A stretch of 64,000 nt of DNA from Symsagittifera roscoffensis. Lineage: Eukaryota > Xenacoelomorpha > Acoela > Convolutidae. The stretch spans positions 34,287,679 to 34,351,678 of the forward strand of contig NC_087065.1 of NCBI RefSeq assembly GCF_963678635.1, in the 5' to 3' direction. This document shows, one piece after another, positions 23,164 through 33,258 of this stretch. Made by a program: the position numbers and the translations under genes. The notes under the pieces are model-generated. The model saw only the letters and a program-made list of their open reading frames with translations, was not told where the DNA came from and did no database searches. Within the stretch, counting starts at the first letter, position 1; every line of letters starts with the position of its first letter.

Positions 23164-25155
23164 ATGGACTTGTGCTTGATTGCTTCCAAGTTTCCAAATC
23201 ATGAAAGTGAGCTGACCATTTTGCCTCATGCTGGCGATAACCAGAGTAACTTCGAAGATCCTGGAACCGATAAGTTTTCAGTCCAGCAGATAAAGAAGTT
23301 AGGCCTAGCAGGGTTTTATTTGAACCAACTGCCAGCATCCGAGAGTGAGATTGAAACTTACGATTTGAACAGAAAATTGTACGACAGCAACAACAACCCT
23401 AAAGCATTTCCACTCGCAAACCTGTTCATTCCAACTACCGAGGGTTCCTATATCGACCGCTTAATTGTTAATAAGAAAATCGACAAATTCGTTAACAACA
23501 CCTTTGAGCGAACAAAAACATCAATTTTATCGCAAGTGAAAGAAATCGAAACCAGTTTCAAAAACCTTATTTCTGAATTAAACGAACCGCCAGGCAAAAT
23601 ACCGATCATTTTCGTTTTTTGGTCAAAAGTGAAAACTGAAAATGATGATCAAGTTAAAAAATTGAGCAAAGATATACATAACTATTTTACAACTGAGTCA
23701 CAAATTGAACTTTTCGAAGCAAGAGCAGATTGTGTTTTAATGAATGACTCCGTTGAAGTTCGTCGCAAAACATTACTTCAGCCGGTAAACTGTTGCTCCT
23801 TGCCAAATCCTCTGCTTCAGATGCTTATTTTGAAAGCTCCATCTGAGACCCGATTTAAAATTACTCGAAGAATTTTTAATTGTGCGGGCTCACTGCGAAT
23901 CACTCTGAGCAATGTAGAAAATACACTCAAGCTGTTTAAAGCTTACTTCCCGGGAATTGAAGACTGCTTAGAAACGTTACCGAACTTCAACAGAATTTGT
24001 GACAACTTGCTAGGTAAGTTAAGCGATTGCTCGCCTACTGATGCGGCCAATAATTATTTGGGAGAAGTGAAAGACTTCTGGGAAAAGGTGGTCTCACCTT
24101 TGGATAGCCCTAATGGTCTGCTGATTCACGGGTACGAGCAGCATCATCTTAACCAAGTATTGAGGCAACCCTGTAATTGTTTTTTCGAGTTTGATTGGCT
24201 TTTGGTGGGCAACGGTTCCTTCACAATTTTCGAAGTGGGTCGAAGCGCGAATCCCTCTTTGCCAACATCTACCGTTGTGAACAAACTCTCCGATGATAAA
24301 AGTTTGCAGAAAATGTACATGATGCAGAAGATAGTTTACTTGATTCTGCGGGAGATTTCAAATTTATCTGATATTGAATTGAAACACATTGCCGCAAAAT
24401 CAGTCAAGTTAGTGATAGTTTTCACCAATAGTAATAGAATAGCGGTACAGAAGAGCATTGGGCTTAAAAAGAAATACTTGGAAAAGTTGAAAATAGTGAA
24501 AAATTGTCAAGTCTTGATAATGACCGGAGAAAATAGCAATATAGTGAATAATGCAGGAGCAAGCACTCCCAGTCTGAAACTGTTTGAGCTTGGTGCAGAA
24601 CTTCAGCTTCAGGAATCTGCATTGAGTAGCGACAATTTGTTCAGTATTGAAGTGGCGCATGATTTGAGTGGCGGCAGTGAGGGAAGTTGGAAACTGATCA
24701 AGTATGTCGCCGCCATTTTGTCTTTTTCATATCTGCTCAACCTTAACACTGGCAGTCAGCCAAGTTGTGAGCTAGATCCACCTCTTAATTGCCCCTTAGA
24801 TATAAATGAGCGATTCATGAAACAAGCAAACAATATAACACCTGGAACGTCGCATCTTGATATCATCCTAAGCCCACAGCAACACGCAATACTGGATGAG
24901 AACCCCGACAACATTTTTTTGGTGGCCGAACCGGGTACAGGAAAAACTGCTGTTTTGTTGGCAAAAGCATTTTATGCAGCACTGAACGATAGAGACGTCG
25001 AGCATGTTATTATAAGTTTCCCGTCAGAAAAGACGGATTTCAAGGAGTTTATTGTCAACTTCTCCGAGAGCCAGAACATTCCGAATGACGCAAAAAAGAA
25101 ACTGAAATTTCTCACTTTGGAGGAATTATCGCTCATAACCAAAGCTCAATTGCAA
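23164..25155 (+). CDS. Exon 1 of a superfamily 1 helicase-ankyrin protein: nuclease-like domain and helicase motifs Q, I
   Basis: The frame is open from 23101; ATG at 23164 is the first methionine. The N-terminal ~300 residues are unrecognised and helix-rich. Around 24190-24250 CFFEFDWLLVGNGSFTIFEV resembles the core of NERD/PD-(D/E)xK nuclease-like domains (E-D...hhhG...hhEhK), but Gly replaces the catalytic Lys. At 24865-24900 LSPQQHAIL fits a Q motif, and VAEPGTGKTAVLLA (about 24925-24965) is Walker A. The exon ends with a CAA|GTACAG donor in phase 0. The protein probably unwinds nucleic acid using ATP; TRANK1-like proteins are the closest family I know. The four exons sum to 3678 nt (1225 residues plus stop), in frame. 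No stops occur inside, so it is probably a live gene. Confidence 0.7.
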
Positions 25156-25494
25156 GTACAGCAAACTTGAATGAAAATTACAGCTCGTTTTACTCTATCT
25201 GAAATCAATTCTTGTTTTTAAATTTTTGTTTTTGGTCAAATTTTTATGTAAGTTTTTGATGAAATTTTGCCTCACGCTTTTTTACTCCAGTTATATTCGT
25301 TTTGTAAACTTGTGTTTCCTTAACGTGGGGATGCTTTTTGGCTGTTTGAGAAATTATTGAGTATTAGTTTTTGTTATTTGAATTTTTCACCAAGTAGCAA
25401 CACATGGAAACAAAAACCGTATGCCACAAAATCTTTTTTTACTGTTCAATTATATTTTCAAAAGATTTCCAGAAGGAGGTTCAAGTTAGTTTAG
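25156..25494 (+). other. Predicted intron 1 (phase 0)
   Basis: The donor is GTACAG at 25156. The acceptor I prefer is TTTAG ending at 25494, which keeps phase 0. A stronger-looking TTTTTGCAG ends at 25523 but would break the frame. The intron contains no ORF. Confidence 0.45.
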
Positions 25495-26647
25495 CACCAA
25501 CTTTTTGATCAACGTTTTTGCAGCACTTGCACTGATGTGAAAGCGGGAGCCGCAGCGACATTGTCTGTGTCAGATTTGCACAAATCGATCATTTTGATTG
25601 ACGAATTGTATGTTGAGTCAACTGACGTTTTAACTCATCAAGATCGACTGTATTTGCGAGTTATAGAAGCCTGCTACCACGCTAAAAAGTGCTGGATGAG
25701 CACTCTTATGGCAGGTCAGCATGCATTTTCGAAGAAGCTGAATCAGAAAATAATGCTTCCTAACTTCAAAATTAAAACTCTCAATGTTTCCTTTCGAAGT
25801 TCTCATCACATCAGCACGTTCTCAACTAACTTTGTGCACAAGTCCAAAGGTGTATCTTGGACAAGTGTCCGGGTCCCAGGATGTTTCACGTCGTCACAAA
25901 CAAAAATTGCATTGCAAAAAGTGACTTCAGCGGCTGATTTAGTTTTGAATGATAATATCAATACAAGGCAATGTTTCGCCTCCAATAGGCGCGCACTGGT
26001 GTTTAGCGATAAACCTGAAGTGTGGAAAAAACGTTTTGAATCGGAATCTTTAAACAAAATCACAATAGTTTCTCCTCATACTAATTTCAATTCGGCACCT
26101 TACACTGGTTGTGAGGCTTGGTCAATTATCATTATAGTAGATGACCTGCCACATGAAGTTCACGACAAGAAATCTTTCGGAGTTCTCAACTTGGCCATTA
26201 CTAGAGCACAGTACGAAGTTTGCATCTTTGCGGCCGATATTGTCTACAGCCGAATTGAGAGTTTCCTCGAAAAAAACGAATGCTGCTGGGAAAACATTCT
26301 GATTGATGCCGCCAACCACATTCCAATTGACCTCAGTTTTCTGAAGCCGCACTGCCAATGGGACAAGAAAACTGAAGACTTTGTGGCCAAGTTGTTCCAG
26401 ATAGCCATGACTAACTCAAACGTAAAGCTGTTCGAGAAACTTTTGGACTTGTATCCAGGTGAAGACGGAAAGAAGGATCTGCCTATTCAGAAGATTTTTT
26501 CCGCCTTTGATAGTCCAAAAACAGATGCTTTTGTGAAAGTTATGTCTGATCGGGTGGGAAAGCAATTCATAAGGATGATATCTTGGATTATAATTGCCGA
26601 GTGGGTCCCGCTTTTGAACAGGTCTAACACTATTCCCAAAGTATCCG
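25495..26647 (+). CDS. Exon 2 of the helicase-ankyrin protein: helicase motifs II-VI and first ankyrin-like unit
   Basis: IILIDELYVES (about 25585-25617) is Walker B with the DE pair. LNVSFRSSHHISTFSTNF (about 25785-25835) matches the SF1 'NYRS..I..f.N.f' motif IV region. SFGVLNLAITRAQYEVCIFA (about 26176-26233) is motif VI of UvrD-type helicases (VALTRA.....i), with the Arg finger present. The tail, from AKLFQIAMTNSNVKLFEKLL (about 26389-26445), reads like an ankyrin helix pair. I end the exon before GTTAGA at 26648 (phase 1), because the next exon needs one base. Alternatives CAG|GTCTAA (26622) and AAA|GTATCC (26641) do not keep phase. Confidence 0.68.
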
Positions 26648-27295
26648 GTTAGAGCTATTTTATAGCATATTTAATTTTTTGCAAATTGGCAAGCTTCACA
26701 TAAAGTTTTATAGGCTTTCGTTTTGAGACCCGGTTTGCATTACTCGACTTGTAATTTATGATTCAAATCTCAAAAAAGGCAGTTTTAGAAGCTCTGTTGA
26801 GAAGCTCTGAAGTCAAGCATAAAATCTAAACATACCAGATTATGGTCGTAATAGCCGAAACAGGTCGAGCGCATTCGAAACATAAATTTAAAAAAAATCA
26901 TTTTTTCAACTTTTTATCTGTTTCTTTTTTTGTGTCCGTTAATGACTGAAAAGTGGCCTGGATTACTTGCTGGCCCGAAGTTCCTAATTTAAAAAGAACC
27001 CATTTTTAGAAAGATGCTAGTTTTCACATTGCTTAATTGTTTGAAGCGCAGTGATTTCTGTGGTTAACAATTTCGATGTGAAAATCGAAGCGAACACATT
27101 ATCAATAGGGATGGTCGAAACATATCTGAGTTCGGTCGAACAAAATCGAACCCACCGATTTAAGTCGAAAGGGTTAAAACATAAAGTGAGCACCTGGACC
27201 CGGGTAGGTTTTGAAAGATTTTGTCCAAAAAATTATATTTTTGCGCGCACACCATCTACGTCCGCCCCTCATTCTACATATGTTTCTGTTATCAG
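26648..27295 (+). other. Predicted intron 2 (phase 1)
   Basis: The donor is GTTAGA at 26648, and the acceptor TTTCTGTTATCAG ends at 27295. The contents are AT-rich, with GTCGAAACATA-like repeated words near 27110-27140. The frame at 27051-27470 runs through exon 3 in the wrong phase and is not called. A small undetected exon cannot be excluded. Confidence 0.45.
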
Positions 27296-27473
27296 ATATC
27301 CTGGAGTCTGGTATTATGTCGGGAAATTACATGGCTTGTGTAGACTGGGCTTACCAAAGACTAGGCTCACGGATGTTGAAAGTGTCTATCTTAGCCTGCG
27401 GGAGTCTTCTATATGCTGCGTGCTACAACGGAGATCCCAAAGCACTAGAATGGGCACTGCATGTTTTTGACAG
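27296..27473 (+). CDS. Exon 3 of the helicase-ankyrin protein: ankyrin-type repeat
   Basis: The exon lies between TTTCTGTTATCAG and a consensus donor CAG|GTAAGT. It encodes ILESGIMSGNYMACVDWAYQ and then SLLYAACYNGDPKALEWALH, the helix-turn-helix pattern of an ankyrin unit (xxLhxAaxxGxxxxxxxLl). It ends with two bases of a codon (phase 2), exactly complementary to the single base that opens exon 4 at 50880. Confidence 0.65.
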
Positions 27474-28509
27474 GTAAGTCAGGGCTATAGAAATTTGTCA
27501 GGGTTTGAAAATTAAAAAGTTCAATTCATACAAACTATTTTGAATCAAAAAAACTCAAGAAAGAAGCAGAAGACACTCTTCCTGGGTCAAGTTTTGTTAC
27601 CTCTATCTTAGACTGACGCTGGTCGATCACATTGTTTCTGTTCGACCGAAAAACTATGGCCAAAAAGACCCTATTTTCGAACTCAAAGTTGATACATGAA
27701 GTCGAAACCTCGCACTAGGTTGGTGATATATTAACAAGCACAGAATCTAAGCTTTAATGCAAATGCAAAGTTGAAACTGAAATCGAAAAAATCGTTGAAA
27801 CATTAAGTCAAAACATAGTCGAAAGCAAAGTCGAAACATACCGTGCTGATATAAATTTACCGGAAATAACAAACAACATTGAAAATTTTAAACGCGTTTT
27901 TCTCAAATCTGATTAAGATTAGACAAAAAGGGAGAAAACAAAAAGTAACTAGAATTTTAACAGAACTAATATGATGCATTTTTTTCGAAACTCGTTAACG
28001 AAAGTATACCCCAAAAATGGGTCATTTTGTTTATTTTAGTCAATCAAGAGTTACGCTAAAACTAACGATTTTTTTGATGAGAAAATATATCAAAAGAAGC
28101 CTATAAAACTTTAAAAATTATTTATAAGAGAATATAACTTTGATTGATAGCTAAAAAAGGTCATATTTACTAAGAACAAATCAAAATCTTTGACTAAAAA
28201 CAAAATTCAAATTTTAACCTTCTTAAATTTTGTTGGGCTGTGCAAGGGACTTCTTTTGATTTAGTTCAATTAAATTGGTAGTTTTAGCTTAATGATTTTT
28301 TTGACAAAATTACCTTTTTTTGGGGTAAAATTTTGTTTCAAGGAAAAAATGAAACATATTTATTCATAGTACAATTCTAAACAACTTTGTAATGACTTTG
28401 TAAAACAGCTTTGTATTAACTTTGTAAAACAACTTTTATTTTCTCACTTTTTGTCTAATCTTGACCTAATTTGAGAAAACGCGTTCAAAATTTCAAATTT
28501 TGTTCGTTT

Positions 28510-28919
28510 TGGAACCTGATCTAAACTACATTTTATGATTGGATAAATTAGATATTTTACCACTGTAAAGTATTTAATATTAACCAATCATGATCCATCT
28601 AACTAACAACCCACTTATTTGTAAGTGCTGAAATTACTTGTAATTTCAGCACCAGAGAGATTTGAATTTAACTTAGAAATTAGTTGACTCTCCAAGAAGA
28701 CTTCAGCAGCCGCAATAAACCAGTATACCCTAGATCTATTGAGCCTAGCAGAGACTAGTTAAACACCCTGAGACTAGACAGTATAAGAGTAAGATTAGGA
28801 TCGGTATTAGACTAAGAAGTTGCACGAATCTATCCGGCCGAAAATAAGATAGCGTGACGAGCAGACGGTGTACCCTATCCGAAATTACTCTACGAGTTAA
28901 CCACCTCGGTCCTAACTCA
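28510..28919 (+). repeat. 5' LTR
   Basis: 410 bp, TGGAACC...TAACTCA. It contains TATTTAATA at about 28577 as a possible TATA box, AATAAA at 28714-28719 as a poly(A) signal, and a perfect 13 bp hairpin at 28625-28652. It is identical to the 3' LTR except at three positions. A diverged relative is at 63068-63460 and a fragment at 59301-59404. Confidence 0.95.
28625..28652 (+). promoter_or_regulatory. LTR hairpin with 13 bp perfect stem
   Basis: GTGCTGAAATTAC, loop TT, GTAATTTCAGCAC. The same hairpin is at 47111-47138. In the diverged LTR at 63185-63212 the outer G-C pair is replaced by A-T while the stem is otherwise kept apart from one mismatch, which supports selection for structure. It lies about 60 nt before the poly(A) signal, so it may be an R-region RNA element or a binding site for a dimeric factor. 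Confidence 0.7.
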
Positions 28920-28921
28920 TC

Positions 28922-28939
28922 TGGTGCGACCATAAGTCT
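28922..28939 (+). other. Candidate primer binding site
   Basis: TGGTGCGACCATAAGTCT starts two bases after the 5' LTR, as expected for a site pairing with the CCA end of a tRNA. I cannot assign the tRNA without a tRNA set. Confidence 0.6.
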
Positions 28940-29568
28940 CGAACAAGACCTTAATAGCTTAGAATTAACCAAAAATAGATTAGAATTTAGACAAAACATT
29001 TTTAAAATGTTATACGACGATAATTTAATCGAAATGTCTCTACGACTCAATAGATCAGAGCCAATATTCCGAACGATAACAGAACTACCCGGAATTGCAA
29101 GAAGACCTCGAACCAGAGACGACATACGACAAAATAGAAACTTACCAAATAGTTATATGATAGTACGGCAAAAGCCAACACAAACTTTTATATTTAGAAT
29201 TTTATTAGCAATGAATTTAGATTTTCATTTGCAAACATAAAATTTTGAAGTCAATCTTCATAATCATTTCAGGCGCTAAAACAAAACTATTACCATACAA
29301 TAACGATTGATAAAAAGATCTCAGATCGTTTCCCTCAAAATTCTGCAGTATTATATAAAACTTGTTTGGAAAATATTTATTGAAAATCAAAATAAAAATT
29401 AGTAGCATGACAATAAACTGTTAGTAATCATAAAATCATCAGTTGTCTCAGCTTCATCACCTAAAACATAACAGCAATCATAAGCTCACTAATATCATTA
29501 AAACACTAAATCTTTTCTTAAACAAATTTAAATCATTTTAAACTTAAATTCACTTAATTTTAAAATCA

Positions 29569-29652
29569 GATCATCAAGGCTTATCCTTGGATCTTAATTC
29601 ATTTTTTATTTAATTAAATTTAAACTTGATCATCAAGGCCTATCCTTGGATC
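29569..29652 (+). promoter_or_regulatory. Pair of near-identical leader hairpins
   Basis: GATCATCAAGGCTTATCC plus TTGGATC at 29569-29593, and the same with one change (GCCTAT) at 29628-29652. Each folds as CCAAGG/CCTTGG-type stems (CAAGG paired with CCTTG, flanked by GAT/ATC). Paired hairpins in a leader recall retroviral packaging or dimerisation signals. Confidence 0.55.
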
Positions 29653-30168
29653 AAAAAGAACAATTTTGTTCTCCCCCACCCACTTAGCTAGTGTCTAACG
29701 ACCTCAAACGTCGATTCACTATCCAACCCTTTCAAAAAACCCAAGACTAATAGAAATTTTTGAACAAAACTAATCATTCAAATTAGGATAAACAGTGAAG
29801 AACTTCGGTTATTCATCCTTCACTTGAACCCTCCTCTTACCAGACCCAGGATAGTTCATAGACTTAGTAAGTTTAAAATAGTATCTAACGAACTACTCGC
29901 GTTCTAATTATACCTGAACCTTGTGGATCGATTTACTATTCTCCAACCCTTGAACACAATCACTACCCTTAACTAAGATTAAGTAAGTTAACACCTTAGC
30001 TTATACTAGCCACGAGAAAGTAAAAATCATTCTTCGGAATCGATATACTTTTCTCTCCAACCCTGAACAAATAGACCCAGGTTAAGCTAACCAAAAAATC
30101 GTAAGGACTAACAATTTAAGAAAATAGAAATCATCTAACAACCTTTTGCATCCGTCATTCTAAACCTT

Positions 30169-30636
30169 ATGTCATTTAAAAATCTAGGAAACAAACAAAC
30201 AATCGTTTTGCACAACTGTGAAATAGATAACAAAAAATATGACCTTGTAATCACACCTCATACACAAACAGTTGGATATATCAGAACAAAACGACAAACA
30301 CTAAAAAGGAAAATAATAACTAAACAAAGACAAATAACACGAAAAAGATTTTCCAAAAATAGAAACGCATTTTCAGAATCAGAAGCCAGCAATTTAGACG
30401 AACTTTATAAATTAAAAGAATCTATAGATAAAAATTGCCCCATTCACGATCAATTATATTTTTCCGACTCAGAAACAACTTCGAATTCATCAAAAAGAGG
30501 AAAAAGACGAATAAAAAAGCAATATAAACACAAACCAGTACATTTGTATAATTGGAATCAACCAATTAGACACATCGATAATTACCTATTAGCAGTCATT
30601 AAACGAAAAAATGAGCCAAACACACACTCCAAGTGA
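30169..30636 (+). CDS. ORF-A: basic 155-residue protein of unknown function
   Basis: This is the first substantial ORF of the element, ATG to TGA. Residues about 45-70 are strongly basic (KRQTLKRKIITKQRQITRKR), which would suit nuclear localisation or RNA binding. There is a second basic patch (KRGKRRIKKQYKHK, about 108-121) and an acidic-polar middle (SESEASNLDEL). It overlaps ORF-B by 26 nt in another frame. Its position before gag and its charge recall small regulatory proteins of complex retroviruses, but I recognise no family. No counterpart is visible in the second element, which lacks this region. Confidence 0.6.
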   Translation: MSFKNLGNKQTIVLHNCEIDNKKYDLVITPHTQTVGYIRTKRQTLKRKIITKQRQITRKRFSKNRNAFSESEASNLDELYKLKESIDKNCPIHDQLYFSDSETTSNSSKRGKRRIKKQYKHKPVHLYNWNQPIRHIDNYLLAVIKRKNEPNTHSK

Positions 30637-31927
30637 AGATAGTCCAGATGATGACGATATCTTCCCCTTCCTCGTAGATGCACCCACTGATAGAGGACAG
30701 CATATACTTTGCAAGAATTTACTACTAAATTTATTTGAACCCGGAATCAGCCCATGTAAAGCAGAGTTCCCAAATGTAAAAATCAAAAGACAAATTATTG
30801 ATCACTATCTGAAAGATATATGTAATTTGACACAACACTACGGAATCTACACCATAGAATTCACCTCACCAAACCCGAATCATCGCAAATATGTAATTCA
30901 AACAGACGATCTTGATTTAGAATTTTCAAAAGTATTCTCAGAATATATAAAAAGCATACAATATCATAACTCACAAAGAGCAAACTCCATATTTACTAAT
31001 GAAGTTTTTGCAATAATATATAGTTATATCTCAATATTAGAAAACGAAATCCCAATCTCAAATGTCTCACCGACAGAGACATCTAAACATATAAGGGTAC
31101 GACATGAAATCACACTATTTTCATCTTTTCTACATATAATTAAAGAAAATTTCACTAAAGATGAAGTTTCACAACATACAAAACATGACTTACAAAAAAT
31201 TTTGGCATGGTTCATAATAGATTATTTCACACATAATATAGATTTAATTTCACAAGCAAGAAAAAATTTTAGACCTCAAAATTCAAACAATGATACCGCC
31301 ATCACAGAACAATCAGACTACGTTTGGGACCCCGAATGGTCTCATTATGCATTTATAAATATCCCACAATCAATTGCAAGTCAAGCAATAAGTACAATAT
31401 CTTATACCAGAGATTATGTAAGAGTAGTACCATTAACCATTGATGCAACACCATTAAACTACAATACATTTCTACCGGATACGCGAAATAACAGCTTAAA
31501 CTCGACCGTCATACACAATGAAAACCTTAATGGAACTAGAAATCTCACTCAGCAAGATATTCAGACACCATCACACTTCATAAATGAAGAAATTGTACAA
31601 ACAACAACAACTACACAACAAAGTATTTCACCGATACGTCCAAATTTAACAACACCAAGAAATACAAACACTTCACTAGCACAGGTAACCTTACAATCAA
31701 CCGTTAAACCTTCGGTTGCTCCAAAATATTCACAAATGGATTACCAAACATATAGACCCATGACAATACCGTCAAAAACACGCAGAACGTTCACAAGAAA
31801 TAAGTTTGCGGAACATAATTATAATTATACACATTCATCAAAACAAACTATCCTCCACGAAATAATAATAATAATCAAATCAGATCTCGATATTGGAATA
31901 ATCCAATGGCAACAACCAATTCAGTGA
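30611..31927 (+). CDS. ORF-B: 438-residue protein, probable N-terminal part of Gag
   Basis: An acidic start (SEDSPDDDDIFPFLVDAP) is followed by a helix-rich region (about residues 30-235) and then a Thr/Asn/Gln-rich linker. The natural-looking composition stops near nt 31850, where this frame turns to an Ile run (HEIIIIIK). The gag frame, by contrast, is open from about 31825 with an Asn/Arg-rich stretch that continues into gag. I infer that ORF-B and gag form, or once formed, one long Gag with the frame change between about 31828 and 31865. That change may be a mutation or a programmed -1 shift. A matrix role is guessed from position. No homology is recognised. Confidence 0.65.
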   Translation: MSQTHTPSEDSPDDDDIFPFLVDAPTDRGQHILCKNLLLNLFEPGISPCKAEFPNVKIKRQIIDHYLKDICNLTQHYGIYTIEFTSPNPNHRKYVIQTDDLDLEFSKVFSEYIKSIQYHNSQRANSIFTNEVFAIIYSYISILENEIPISNVSPTETSKHIRVRHEITLFSSFLHIIKENFTKDEVSQHTKHDLQKILAWFIIDYFTHNIDLISQARKNFRPQNSNNDTAITEQSDYVWDPEWSHYAFINIPQSIASQAISTISYTRDYVRVVPLTIDATPLNYNTFLPDTRNNSLNSTVIHNENLNGTRNLTQQDIQTPSHFINEEIVQTTTTTQQSISPIRPNLTTPRNTNTSLAQVTLQSTVKPSVAPKYSQMDYQTYRPMTIPSKTRRTFTRNKFAEHNYNYTHSSKQTILHEIIIIIKSDLDIGIIQWQQPIQ

Positions 31928-33258
31928 AATTTCAAGCTAATCCACATCCTCCACAGGATCATAGTGAAAATTACCCATTTTTTCAACAGAATAAAAATAA
32001 AAAACAAGCATCTCATCAAATGGATTATCTATCCTCTGATGATCATTATTTACAACCAGATATATTTGCACCATATACCCAAGAGTATCGCGGACAAGGA
32101 ATGCAGAAACCATATACACATCATAGAAATTTTTCTCCACACCAGATAGATACACAAAATCAACAATCAATACAAATGCAAAACCCAATTAATACACAAT
32201 CTTTTCAACCAATTCAGCCACAAACCCCAATGATTACACACTCGTATCAACCAACACAAATACAAAATGAAATACCACTTCCATATTACCTTCAACAACA
32301 CGAAATAACAAAAAATCAACTTTCTAATTTTTCACAAATGCCAAATGCAGCAGAATCATTACAAATGACAATGAATCCCTACCTTATGGGTGGATCATCA
32401 ATAACATCAAACAAACCATTAATGGTATTCACAGGAACAGACCCTGAATATTCTGTAGAAGATTATTTAAATGCAGTAACAGCAAATTTAATTTTAAATA
32501 TAGGACCTGAACCAATTAATACGCCACTACATCAAAACTGGATACATCGACGCACAGCGTTGATACAGACAACCCTAGACGGCGCAGCCCAAAAATGGTT
32601 TTCAGTATTGCCTATAGAAATAAAATCAAATTGGAAGAGATTTACACAAGAATTTTCAAAAATGTTTGACTCCGAAAGAAACAAACAACAACAAAGAGTT
32701 TTATGTAATGAAATTCGCAGATTACCAAATGAAACCATCAAACAATTAGCAGTACGTATCGAAACACTAGTTCGAAAAGCATACTCACTAAATACACACG
32801 ACTACAAAAACACAAAAATGACAGAAATCTTAATGATGACCTTAACACCTCAATTAAGAAAAATAGCAATAAAAAAGAGAGCATCCCATCCCTCCTCAAT
32901 TCGAGAGCCCGATTTAGATTTTCGAAAACTAGTAGACAAGCTAGAGCAAGCGGAAATCACAATGAAACTTGAAGAAACAGAAAATCTAAAATTACAATAT
33001 GTTAATCGAATTGAAACAAATACCACAAATATCAATAATATACAGGAATCAGATACAGACCTCGTTGAAAAAATCACTGAAATACTCAATATTTATGAAA
33101 AACACCCAAACTTTAAAGGCAAACCATCTTTCAAAAAATGGTTTAATTATTGCCGACGATACGGACATAGTATTTCTGAATGTAGACAAAACAACAGGAC
33201 AATCAAAACAAACCTCAAAAATATAAAGAACCGAATAAATCATTCTATCAGTACATGA
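31906..33258 (+). CDS. gag: Gag: Ty3/gypsy-type capsid with a degenerate zinc knuckle
   Basis: Residues 1-150 are Gln/Pro/Asn-rich. The capsid domain begins near residue 165 with MVFTGTDPEYSVEDYLNAV, continues through IQTTLDGAAQKWFSVLPI and WKRFTQEFSKMF, and has the helical C-terminal half with ETIKQLAVRIETLVRKAY. This is the Retrotrans_gag pattern. Near the end, FNYCRRYGHSISEC keeps the second Cys, His and last Cys of a CCHC knuckle, but the first Cys is Phe. The stop (TGA) overlaps the next ATG as ATGA at 33255. It assembles the particle and binds RNA. Extra basic RNA-binding sequence seems to be supplied by the start of the pol frame. Confidence 0.88.
   Translation: MATTNSVKFQANPHPPQDHSENYPFFQQNKNKKQASHQMDYLSSDDHYLQPDIFAPYTQEYRGQGMQKPYTHHRNFSPHQIDTQNQQSIQMQNPINTQSFQPIQPQTPMITHSYQPTQIQNEIPLPYYLQQHEITKNQLSNFSQMPNAAESLQMTMNPYLMGGSSITSNKPLMVFTGTDPEYSVEDYLNAVTANLILNIGPEPINTPLHQNWIHRRTALIQTTLDGAAQKWFSVLPIEIKSNWKRFTQEFSKMFDSERNKQQQRVLCNEIRRLPNETIKQLAVRIETLVRKAYSLNTHDYKNTKMTEILMMTLTPQLRKIAIKKRASHPSSIREPDLDFRKLVDKLEQAEITMKLEETENLKLQYVNRIETNTTNINNIQESDTDLVEKITEILNIYEKHPNFKGKPSFKKWFNYCRRYGHSISECRQNNRTIKTNLKNIKNRINHSIST

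Larger units (their letters stand above)
28920..30168 (+). promoter_or_regulatory. 1.25 kb leader with a short ORF and repeated structure
   Basis: A 77-codon ATG frame at 29007-29240 (open upstream into the LTR from 28854) encodes a basic Arg-rich peptide (GIARRPRTRDDIRQNRN). It has no known domain and could be a leader ORF or a splice-donor exon. Further on are two near-identical hairpins (29569-29652) and three imperfect repeats of TCGAT...ACT..(C)TCCAACCCT near 29711, 29936 and 30040. A leader this long and structured would be consistent with genome packaging and translation control. Confidence 0.5.

Noticed and set aside
25524-25536. Exon 2 starting after the strong TTTTTGCAG at 25523
   Set aside because: It needs two bases from exon 1, and no suitable donor exists near the end of exon 1; the TTTAG at 25494 keeps phase.
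27051-27470. 139-codon frame across exon 3
   Set aside because: Wrong phase; the ankyrin-like peptide and the phase match with exon 4 are in the other frame.
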